The notes under the pieces are model-generated. The model ran no database searches. It worked only from the letters and a program-made list of their open reading frames with translations, and had not been told where the DNA came from. The translations under genes and the position numbers were made by a program. A stretch of DNA of 9,748 nt. Origin: UBA9732 sp963649615 (GTDB lineage Bacteria; Spirochaetota; Spirochaetia; Sphaerochaetales; Sphaerochaetaceae). The stretch spans positions 1-9,748 of the forward strand of contig CAVJIN010000052.1 in NCBI GenBank assembly GCA_963649615.1. Direction: 5' to 3'. Below are positions 1 to 4,764 of the stretch, in pieces; within the stretch, counting starts at the first letter, position 1; the number at the start of each line of letters is the position of its first letter.

Positions 1-535
1 TCGGCTGAGTATGAAGCTCGTCAAAGACAACACCGTGGATATTGAAGCCGTGCTTGCTATATGCCTCAGCTGAGAGTACTTGGTAAAAGGAATTCGTCGG
101 AAGAAAGATGAGTCTCTTAGTGGAGGCGAGTATCTTCACCCTCTTATTGAGAGCGGGACACATCCTCACCATATCTGCAGCAACCTCAAAGACAATGGAT
201 GCCTGTTGCCTGTCAGCCGCACATCCGTAAACCTCGGCTCGCTCTTCAAAATCACCGCAGGTGAGGAGCAGAGCAACAGCCGCTGCAAGCTCTGATTTTC
301 CATTCTTCTTCCCTATGGATACATACGCTGTATTAAATTGGCGATATCCACTGGGCTTAACTACACCAAAAAGGTCTCTTATTATCTGTTCCTGCCAAGG
401 CATTAGATTAAACGGCTTTCCTGCCCACTGTCCTTTTGTATGCTTTAAGCTCTGTATAAAGGCTACGGCTCTATCGGCTTTCTCTTTATCGTATTTTGAA
501 TCCTTAGCCATAAGTTTTGTTGGTTTGTATTTCAT
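1..535 (-). CDS. terL: Phage terminase large subunit, N-terminal part (cut by the window edge)
   Basis: The visible 178 residues are the ATPase end of a terminase large subunit (Terminase_1 type), the motor that pumps phage DNA into proheads and cuts it. The N-terminus has a PWQ segment at about 46-48. A deviant Walker A, GKKNGKS, lies at 75-81, and a Walker B, VVFDELH, at 169-175, with D172-E173 as the Mg/catalytic pair. The nuclease half lies beyond position 1. I place the start at the ATG at 533-535 because a GAGGAAAT ribosome binding site sits just upstream on the minus strand. It is the last gene of the visible minus-strand series and is separated from terS by about 7.8 kb. A terminator-like hairpin lies directly ahead of its ribosome binding site. 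The frame is open throughout, and the family call is secure. Confidence 0.93.
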   Translation of the reverse strand, partial: MKYKPTKLMAKDSKYDKEKADRAVAFIQSLKHTKGQWAGKPFNLMPWQEQIIRDLFGVVKPSGYRQFNTAYVSIGKKNGKSELAAAVALLLTCGDFEERAEVYGCAADRQQASIVFEVAADMVRMCPALNKRVKILASTKRLIFLPTNSFYQVLSAEAYSKHGFNIHGVVFDELHTQP

Positions 536-543
536 ATTTCCTC

Positions 544-572
544 AAAGAAAAACCCACGCTTTTACACGTGGG
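544..572 (-). terminator. Hairpin plus U-tract just upstream of terL (terminator or attenuator)
   Basis: Read on the minus strand, CCCACG pairs with CGTGGG (arms 567-572 and 553-558, 8-nt loop). It is followed at once by TTTTTCTTT, the layout of an intrinsic terminator. It ends the transcript of the 64-aa gene upstream, but it also lies within the terL leader, about 18 bases ahead of the start codon. Transcription of terL must therefore read through it or start very near it. Confidence 0.6.
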
Positions 573-630
573 CTGTTACTTGGTTTACTTTTATTATGGT
601 GTTGTTGAATGTCAGAATTTCTGCATTCTA

Positions 631-825
631 TCAAACAAGAGCATCAAGTGCTTTGTATTCATTTCTTCTTGCTACAAGCTCTTGTGCAAGGCACTGAAGT
701 CTAAAGCCGTTACGCTCTGCTTTAACTTGACTCTCAAGTTTTTGAAGTTCTGCTCTTCGCTCTTTAAGTATGCTGTAATCTCCGTTTTCAACGGCTTTCT
801 TATCACGCTCGAATCTGAAGTTCAT
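631..825 (-). CDS. Small helical protein of unknown function, 64 aa
   Basis: I do not recognise this family. The 64-residue product is highly charged. Its central part, about residues 15-60, is rich in Glu, Lys, Arg, Leu and Ala with heptad-like spacing, so it is probably a helix or short coiled coil. There is no signal peptide or membrane segment. The start chosen is the ATG at 823-825, preceded by AAAGGAGAAGGAC, a strong ribosome binding site. An open frame extends further upstream to 876 but only reads through the promoter repeat. The gene is alone in its transcription unit, driven by repeat copy A, and ends shortly before the hairpin in front of terL. A real gene is supported by the ribosome binding site and by having the same promoter arrangement as its neighbours; no function can be given. 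Confidence 0.65.
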   Translation of the reverse strand: MNFRFERDKKAVENGDYSILKERRAELQKLESQVKAERNGFRLQCLAQELVARRNEYKALDALV

Positions 826-838
826 GTCCTTCTCCTTT

Positions 839-906
839 ACGTGTATATATATCACTCTTATCGAAGATAATATCAAGTGTATTTATTTAGAATATAAAGA
901 TTTATT
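839..906 (-). promoter_or_regulatory. Intergenic promoter repeat, copy A
   Basis: One of four related blocks upstream of the accessory genes. On the minus strand it carries TTGATATTAT (867-876), an extended -10 of the TGnTATTAT kind, then TTATC-TTC-GATAA (an inverted repeat with a 3-nt loop). An AT-rich TATATATACAC segment follows and then the ribosome binding site of the 64-aa gene. No clear -35 is visible, as expected for extended -10 promoters. The start codon lies about 42 bases downstream of the -10. Confidence 0.6.
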
Positions 907-962
907 GTATAAGCGATTTTCTTTGCCTGTAGTGAGCAGTAGCTGTCTATAGCATATCGTTT

Positions 963-1430
963 TTAAATGCTCATCAAAATGCCGTTGTAGGTCTTATTCT
1001 CTTCTTTACCCCAGTTGTTCTCAATGCGCTTGACGGTGCAAAATCCTTTAATCGTGCATCCTTCTTTGCCAAAGGCATGAAGAACATCCATAAGGCCAGT
1101 TGATTTGTCTGTTACTGCAAACTCTGTAATTCCAGCTTCCTTAAGGCAAGTTATAAATTCATGTACATCCCTTTCCCAAGGAAGGTCATTAACTTCAAAG
1201 CAATCGGCTTTGTATTCTATGCTGTTTTGCCAAGCACGGAAGGCTTTCATATAACCATCGCTAAATGGGAATGGAAAACTCTTTTCTCTTTCGTTCCAAG
1301 CATCAAAACCGTCCCAGTCGTCTTTCTTTATAAGCTCTTCTTTTTCTCTTTTGCGAATGCTTCTGGCTTTCTCGTATCCCTCTCCGATATTCTGCATCTT
1401 CTTGAAGTAGCTGTTTGTGTATTCTGTCAT
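963..1430 (-). CDS. Conserved-looking accessory protein of unknown function, 155 aa
   Basis: The function is not known. The N-terminal half (about 1-70) is very charged and aromatic, with a helical Lys/Glu/Arg stretch at 20-36. It is followed by Trp/Phe-rich segments such as the FPFPF run near 52-56. The C-terminal half (about 78-155) looks like a compact alpha/beta domain. It contains DLPWERDVHEF near 82-92 and then AGITEFAVTDKSTGLM at about 99-114, a pattern I associate with accessory proteins of clostridial mobile elements (possibly the family named DUF7698; this label is from memory and uncertain). There is no signal peptide or membrane segment. The start is the ATG at 1428-1430, preceded by AAGGAG at good spacing. 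The upstream extension to 1484 only translates the promoter repeat. It forms its own unit behind repeat copy B, downstream of the DUF5049 gene. Confidence 0.7.
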   Translation of the reverse strand: MTEYTNSYFKKMQNIGEGYEKARSIRKREKEELIKKDDWDGFDAWNEREKSFPFPFSDGYMKAFRAWQNSIEYKADCFEVNDLPWERDVHEFITCLKEAGITEFAVTDKSTGLMDVLHAFGKEGCTIKGFCTVKRIENNWGKEENKTYNGILMSI

Positions 1431-1445
1431 GGTGTATCTCCTTAT

Positions 1446-1510
1446 CACATATACATATATTGCTCTTTTTTGAGATAATAGCAAGTAAATATATACACTA
1501 TAAGAAGTTA
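1446..1510 (-). promoter_or_regulatory. Intergenic promoter repeat, copy B
   Basis: This is the most diverged copy. On the minus strand it has TTGCTATTAT (1475-1484), an exact extended -10 shared with copy C, followed by CTC-AAAAAA-GAG, which can pair. It then has an ATATGTATATG segment and the AAGGAG of the 155-aa gene. The start codon is about 45 bases below the -10. The block begins right at the stop codon of the DUF5049 gene. Confidence 0.55.
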
Positions 1511-1687
1511 TTTTCCAGTGAGAATAAAGTGCGTGTATTCCTTCCAGTTGCTCTTTTCTTCTAAGTAGATAACAAGCTCATATAGTTCAAGTTCATTTGC
1601 AATATGCTGAACTTCATTTATTGAGAACATATTTGTCCGAGCAGTTGCCCTTACTGTTAGAATCTGCTCTTTAATTGTCTTTGTCAT
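1508..1687 (-). CDS. DUF5049 family protein, 59 aa
   Basis: Starting at the ATG at 1685-1687, the frame encodes 59 residues beginning MTKTIKEQILTVRAT. It continues through RTNMFSINEVQHIANE, then ELYELVIYLEE, and ends HFILTGK. This matches my memory of the DUF5049 family: short proteins of about 55-70 residues in clostridial phages and other mobile elements, usually next to amidoligase or cyclotransferase genes. The biochemical role is unknown. The start overlaps the stop of the cyclotransferase gene as ATGA, so translation is very probably coupled and the two belong to one operon with the amidoligase. The small size suggests a regulatory or adaptor part rather than an enzyme; that is inference only. 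No membrane segment is present. Confidence 0.8.
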   Translation of the reverse strand: MTKTIKEQILTVRATARTNMFSINEVQHIANELELYELVIYLEEKSNWKEYTHFILTGK

Positions 1688-2160
1688 AGCTCTTCCTTTT
1701 TTAAGGATGGAAGGTGTCTTTCTGTGTAGTTATAGGCATCAAGCAATATCTTGTAGTCAAAACCAAAGTCCCTATAACCCTCTTTACAGATTTGCACATA
1801 GTACATAGACGGAAGTCCTATTTTTCTGTCTTCGTGCATGATATAAACAAAGCAGTCTCGTATCTGGACTTTTCCATTCTCATCTTTTACAGGAAGACTC
1901 ATATTGTCCTTGTAGTAAAAAATAGGAAAGCCTTCATATCTATCAAGTTGCCTTTCATCATTATCGTCCACTTCCCAGACCCCAACAGGAACGCTGCAAC
2001 CTTTGGCCTTTTCTATTGTAAGATATGATCCGCTAGAACTTCCTTTATAAAGAAGTCTATAGTCCTTTATCTCAGATGTCCCCACAACCCTTGCATTGGG
2101 ACAACGTGTTTTCATCTGCTTTTTATTAAGATTACTTCCATATGCTATGTAGTATCTCAT
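1684..2160 (-). CDS. Gamma-glutamylcyclotransferase-like (AIG2/GGCT fold) protein, 158 aa
   Basis: This is a member of the gamma-glutamylcyclotransferase/AIG2-like family, which cleaves gamma-glutamyl amide bonds by cyclising the glutamyl group to 5-oxoproline. The hallmark substrate loop YGSNL is at 7-11 near the N-terminus. The catalytic glutamate candidate is E76 in the DRYEG motif at 73-77. Length (158 aa) is normal for the stand-alone family. It begins 15 bases after the amidoligase stop; its AAGGAG ribosome binding site overlaps that stop codon. Its own stop overlaps the start of the DUF5049 gene. An amidoligase beside a cyclotransferase suggests formation and removal, or editing, of a gamma-glutamyl-type linkage. 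The natural substrate cannot be read from sequence. The fold assignment is secure; the exact reaction is inferred. Confidence 0.87.
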   Translation of the reverse strand: MRYYIAYGSNLNKKQMKTRCPNARVVGTSEIKDYRLLYKGSSSGSYLTIEKAKGCSVPVGVWEVDDNDERQLDRYEGFPIFYYKDNMSLPVKDENGKVQIRDCFVYIMHEDRKIGLPSMYYVQICKEGYRDFGFDYKILLDAYNYTERHLPSLKKEEL

Positions 2161-2175
2161 TTTTCCAAATTCTCC

Positions 2176-3081
2176 TTATGCAGTGCGTCCGTATCTCCAT
2201 GCTGAAGAACCTTCAAGGCGCTTTGTAAGGTGTTCTCTACAGGCTTTGAACTCGTCTCCGATAAGACCGATTCTATTAAGATACGTCCTCATTGCAAACT
2301 TTTCATTTTCAATCTGAGGTTTCTTTGTAGAGGCAGCTTTTTGCATTAATGCTTGGTTGTTGAGAGCCAAAGCAAAAACGATGTAACTACGCACAACTCC
2401 AGCATGTAGGCTAGAATTAAATCCTCTAAGCTCCACTGTGTGGTGGCCGTGGAAGAATGAGTGCAAATTCAAAAATTTATAACGAGACGAGTTGTATTTT
2501 CTTTCCCTATAATAAGTAGGCTCTCCGTTGTACCAAATATCCTCAATTTCCATTAAGGACTTTGGTTTACGCTTGTTCATCCTCTGTACCATCTTTTCAT
2601 CCAGTTTCTGGCAGTACCTAGCTCTTGCTTCCTCTATTCCAAGGGCCTTATAGAAAAGGTCGTTTCTAGCATAAATGATATTTACGAAGTTTCTAAGGGT
2701 TCTTGCATTATGCCCTTGTCCATCAAGGTGCGTGTGAATTCCACAGCTAGAATTTACTAATGCTCCATTTTTTCTCAGTGCCCTTACAATCTCCTGCAAA
2801 AGATTGATGTCCTCCTTATAGGTAAGAATAGGAGTTACAAACTCAACGCTATGATAGTCGTTGGCTGTAACTACGACACCGTTTTCTTTTTTCTGGCATC
2901 TGATTGAGCCGTCTCTTACAATCTTCCAAACTCTACCGTCTGCGGAAGTGACTGTGTACTCATCATATGATCCACCTGTGTGAACCATATTCCCTCTAAC
3001 CATTCTCTTTACCACTGTGGCAGCTTCTCTTCTCGATAAGCCTGTCATCTCAATTTCAACTCCGAATCTTGTATCAAGCAT
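2176..3081 (-). CDS. Amidoligase family enzyme (glutamine-synthetase-like COOH-NH2 ligase), 301 aa
   Basis: This is a phage-type amidoligase (Amidoligase_2 family), expected to use ATP to join a carboxylate to an amine. Visible family motifs, in order: FGVEIEMTG (6-14), the first acidic metal-binding strand; RDGS (56-59); VEFVTP (79-84); SSCGIHTHLD (111-120), the histidine motif; SRYKFLNLHS (199-208); and TVELRGFN (215-222), with the acidic-Arg pair typical of the glutamine synthetase-like fold. I chose the ATG at 3079-3081, preceded by AAGGAGAAGAAG. The frame is open up to 3204 but that part only reads through promoter repeat C. It is the first gene of an operon with the cyclotransferase and DUF5049 genes. 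Published analyses of amidoligases proposed that such phage enzymes modify cell-wall peptides or proteins; the substrate here is unknown. Confidence 0.87.
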   Translation of the reverse strand: MLDTRFGVEIEMTGLSRREAATVVKRMVRGNMVHTGGSYDEYTVTSADGRVWKIVRDGSIRCQKKENGVVVTANDYHSVEFVTPILTYKEDINLLQEIVRALRKNGALVNSSCGIHTHLDGQGHNARTLRNFVNIIYARNDLFYKALGIEEARARYCQKLDEKMVQRMNKRKPKSLMEIEDIWYNGEPTYYRERKYNSSRYKFLNLHSFFHGHHTVELRGFNSSLHAGVVRSYIVFALALNNQALMQKAASTKKPQIENEKFAMRTYLNRIGLIGDEFKACREHLTKRLEGSSAWRYGRTA

Positions 3082-3112
3082 CTTCTTCTCCTTAGGTGTG
3101 TTTCTTTTATTT

Positions 3113-3180
3113 ACGTGTATATACATCACTCTATTCGGAGATAATAGCAAGTGTATTTCTTTGAAATATATAGAATTATT
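3113..3180 (-). promoter_or_regulatory. Intergenic promoter repeat, copy C
   Basis: On the minus strand it carries TTGCTATTAT (3141-3150), an extended -10, followed by a good potential hairpin. CACT plus CTATT pairs with AATAG plus AGTG, with a TG bulge and a 7-nt loop. After this comes the perfect palindrome TGTATATACA and then the amidoligase leader. The -10 to ATG distance is about 60 bases, longer than in the other copies because of a short insertion before the ribosome binding site. Its upstream end overlaps the last codon and stop of the DUF4314 gene (GAA TAA TTC). Confidence 0.65.
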
Positions 3181-3553
3181 CGTCAGTTGCAAAAAGAGAG
3201 CCACTTTTGAGTTTAGAATAAATTGTTGCGTACCTATCTCTTTCAGAGCCCTCAGAGTTCATCATACCGTCAAGGAAGAATTCAAGAGCCTCTTCCATAG
3301 TCTTCCAGTTACGCTTTTCTCCATAGCAGACTGTAGTAGGACCATAAACAATGCAAAAATCATCCACTTCTTCTAACAATGAAAGGCTACTTCCATTGTC
3401 CCAGTGTGTCATAATTGAGCCAGCATCATCGATGCCTACTATGGTTCCACGAGTACCTATAGGTGGGGCTTGTTTGTCATCCATATAGGAAAGCTCAACA
3501 CGCATGCCTTTTTTATAACGTTCTCTAAGTCTTTTTAGTTCTCTATTATTCAT
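3176..3553 (-). CDS. DUF4314 domain protein, 125 aa
   Basis: The N-terminal two thirds (about 10-70) match DUF4314, a small beta-barrel-like domain. It shows RYKKGMRVELSYMDD (12-26), then PPIGTRGTIVGIDDAGSIM (30-48), then WDNGSSL (51-57). This domain is frequent in conjugative elements and phages of clostridia and resembles SH3-like nucleic-acid or protein binding folds; its function is undescribed. The C-terminal tail (about 77-125) is separate and strongly patterned: YGE, then EEALEFFLDGMMNSEGSERDRY at about 87-108. It looks like a second small helical unit that also occurs with other mobile-element proteins. The ATG at 3551-3553 follows AAGGAG at 8-9 bases; upstream codons belong to promoter repeat D. 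It is a single-gene unit between the o-spanin and amidoligase genes. Confidence 0.83.
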   Translation of the reverse strand: MNNRELKRLRERYKKGMRVELSYMDDKQAPPIGTRGTIVGIDDAGSIMTHWDNGSSLSLLEEVDDFCIVYGPTTVCYGEKRNWKTMEEALEFFLDGMMNSEGSERDRYATIYSKLKSGSLFATDE

Positions 3554-3568
3554 CTGAATTATCTCCTT

Positions 3569-3634
3569 GCGTGTATACATCACTCTTATGGGAAGTTATA
3601 GCAAGTGTATTTCTTGCAATATAAAAGAATTATT
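3569..3634 (-). promoter_or_regulatory. Intergenic promoter repeat, copy D
   Basis: On the minus strand it carries TTGCTATAAC (3595-3604) as extended -10, the conserved ATAAGAGTGATGTAT segment with the palindrome TGTATACA, and the AAGGAG of the DUF4314 gene. The -10 to ATG distance is about 42 bases. Like copy C, its upstream end contains the terminal GAA TAA TTC of the preceding gene, here the o-spanin. It marks the boundary between the terS-lysis operon and the accessory units. Confidence 0.62.
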
Positions 3635-4004
3635 CAATTATACTTTCCTCAATGGCACGCTTTAACACTTCCATTTTCTTCTCATACTGTTCAAGGTTCC
3701 ACTTATAGAGAGTAATGTCGTTTTCCATGTACGATAGAAACTTATCGGCATCGGCTTCAGATAGGCTGTAACGACCACTTTCTTCATACTCCCACTCAAG
3801 ATTTGGAAACTCTGGATACTCGGGTAGAGTCGGAATCATGCCAACAAGGATACTTTGGTATGTGTTACTTTGAGGATTTTCCTTTACTGTCTGACAGCTT
3901 GTTAAGACGCTCAAGACGAGAATCAACATCACCATCTTTAACAGGCTTGGTCTTTTGTGGTTTTTCTTCTTTATCAATAAGGTTGAGCTCTTTTTTAACT
4001 TCAT
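3630..4004 (-). CDS. Probable o-spanin (Rz1-like lipoprotein), 124 aa
   Basis: The N-terminus has a long basic region (many Lys/Arg up to residue 23), then a hydrophobic stretch MVMLILVLSVL and a lipobox LTSC. Lipidation is therefore expected at C37, leaving an 88-residue mature outer-membrane lipoprotein. The mature part starts with a Pro-rich section (PTLPEYPEFP near 54-63) and ends in a charged helix, about 82-120. It overlaps the upstream i-spanin gene by 140 bases in another frame, the classic Rz/Rz1 arrangement. The pair joins inner and outer membranes and disrupts the outer membrane at the last step of lysis. The start chosen has GGAG seven bases upstream; an internal start at residue 24 or 26 would give a more usual signal length but lacks a good ribosome binding site. 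The name rests on topology and position, not on sequence similarity. Confidence 0.72.
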   Translation of the reverse strand: MKLKKSSTLLIKKKNHKRPSLLKMVMLILVLSVLTSCQTVKENPQSNTYQSILVGMIPTLPEYPEFPNLEWEYEESGRYSLSEADADKFLSYMENDITLYKWNLEQYEKKMEVLKRAIEESIIE

Positions 4005-4155
4005 TTACCGTCTCCATCTGCTTTTGAAGAATCTCTTTCTTTGCTGCCTGTTCTTCTGTTTTCTGCTTTTGCTCTTTAAGTTTACTGGTCTTATAAGAAA
4101 GAAGACCCAACAGAGCCAAGATGATAGCAACAAGGGCTGTGATAATATTAGACAT
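3865..4155 (-). CDS. Probable i-spanin (Rz-like inner-membrane protein), 96 aa
   Basis: A short protein with one N-terminal transmembrane helix (about 4-21), then a periplasmic Lys/Glu-rich coiled coil (about 24-62). A low-complexity Lys/Pro stretch (62-72) and a charged tail follow. This is the standard layout of a phage i-spanin, which contacts the o-spanin lipoprotein across the periplasm. The gene start (ATG at 4153-4155) has AGGAG about nine bases upstream and overlaps the end of the holin candidate by 8 bases. Its last third is overlapped by the o-spanin gene. Small membrane plus coiled-coil proteins can have other roles, but the partner lipoprotein and the holin-like neighbour make the assignment likely. 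Confidence 0.72.
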   Translation of the reverse strand: MSNIITALVAIILALLGLLSYKTSKLKEQKQKTEEQAAKKEILQKQMETVNEVKKELNLIDKEEKPQKTKPVKDGDVDSRLERLNKLSDSKGKSSK

Positions 4156-4462
4156 TCTTGTTCTCTCCTATCCATTTCTTTACAAGTGGTTTCCAGATAG
4201 CCTGGCATGCTGGAAGTTGAAAAAGCTCAATCAAAATTGAAAAGAGCAATATCAATGTAGGTGAAAACAAAAGTTCATCTGGCAGTGCACTAGATGTAAT
4301 TAAAAGATATGTTACAAAGCCAAAGAAGGTAGAAAAAGCACATGAGACTAGAAAAATCTCACTGTCATCGGCTTTATCGGCTCTTATTTTCTTTTTATAG
4401 ACTTCCATCAATAGTCCTGTAAAAGTTGAAAAAGCAATCAAAATCAAAAGTAATAGTTTCAT
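4148..4462 (-). CDS. Small multi-spanning membrane protein, holin candidate, 104 aa
   Basis: Three hydrophobic segments are visible, roughly residues 1-19, 37-58 and 64-86. They are separated by a Lys/Arg-rich loop (KKKIRADKADD) and a short polar turn, with a basic C-terminal tail. Size, topology and the position directly before the spanins suggest a class I-type holin that forms the inner-membrane lesion for lysis. I cannot name the family. Two ATGs compete: the first (4466-4468) overlaps the preceding stop as ATGA but has GGAGG only one base away. The second (4460-4462) has GGAGG at seven bases and is preferred. No endolysin gene is visible near it, so the enzyme must be encoded elsewhere. 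Confidence 0.62.
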   Translation of the reverse strand: MKLLLLILIAFSTFTGLLMEVYKKKIRADKADDSEIFLVSCAFSTFFGFVTYLLITSSALPDELLFSPTLILLFSILIELFQLPACQAIWKPLVKKWIGENKNV

Positions 4463-4464
4463 AT

Positions 4465-4764
4465 TCATTCCTCCGTATCTAAAAGTGAGAGAAAATAAAG
4501 ACGCATCTTTTCTTCCTGTTTCTCACTATCACCATTAATCTGGTGAGTCTTAAGTGCATGAAAGATTACACAGTCGTTTTCAAGGCACATGACAAGTCCG
4601 CTTTGTAAACGCTTTAAATCCTCTTTTATGTCTTTTATATCCTTTGCACTTTGGTCTTTGTCTGAAATCCTACGTGTTATGTAGTTTAATAGCCAAAGCA
4701 CAATTCCACCTGAGCCACAAAGGGAAACTGCAATTGTGGTTATAATCTGCCATTTTTCACTCAT
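4465..4764 (-). CDS. Small phage membrane protein with one TM helix and coiled coil, 99 aa
   Basis: One N-terminal transmembrane helix (about 6-29) is followed by a Lys/Asp-rich amphipathic stretch (about 33-54). A conserved-looking C-terminal section follows, with LENDCVIFHALKTHQINGDSE near 61-81. I have seen this type of protein near holin genes of clostridial prophages, but it has no proven function; a holin accessory or second holin component is possible. It starts with ATG at 4762-4764, which overlaps the methyltransferase stop as ATGA, so it is translationally coupled. Its own stop lies at the start of the holin candidate. Confidence is high that it is a gene, low for any role. Confidence 0.68.
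   Translation of the reverse strand: MSEKWQIITTIAVSLCGSGGIVLWLLNYITRRISDKDQSAKDIKDIKEDLKRLQSGLVMCLENDCVIFHALKTHQINGDSEKQEEKMRLYFLSLLDTEE

Noticed and set aside
826..876. N-terminal extension of the 64-aa gene, and matching extensions at 1431-1484, 3082-3204 and 3554-3583
   Set aside because: The extensions translate the promoter repeat itself (a recurring IY-HV-type peptide), while strong ribosome binding sites sit before the inner ATGs.
3141..3150. Reading TTGCTA in the repeats as a -35 box with TGTATA or TATATA as -10
   Set aside because: The spacing would be 19-21 bases, too long. TGnTATTAT as an extended -10 fits all four copies better.
839..3634. The four repeats as a CRISPR array or insertion-sequence ends
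   Set aside because: They are separated by whole genes, are imperfect, lie in one orientation with promoter and ribosome-binding features, and no transposase or cas gene is present.
4005..4208. A 67-codon minus-strand frame overlapping the holin and i-spanin genes
   Set aside because: It lies in a third frame over two better-supported genes, has a Lys/Arg-rich tail derived from the coiled-coil codons, and the spanin pair already explains the region.
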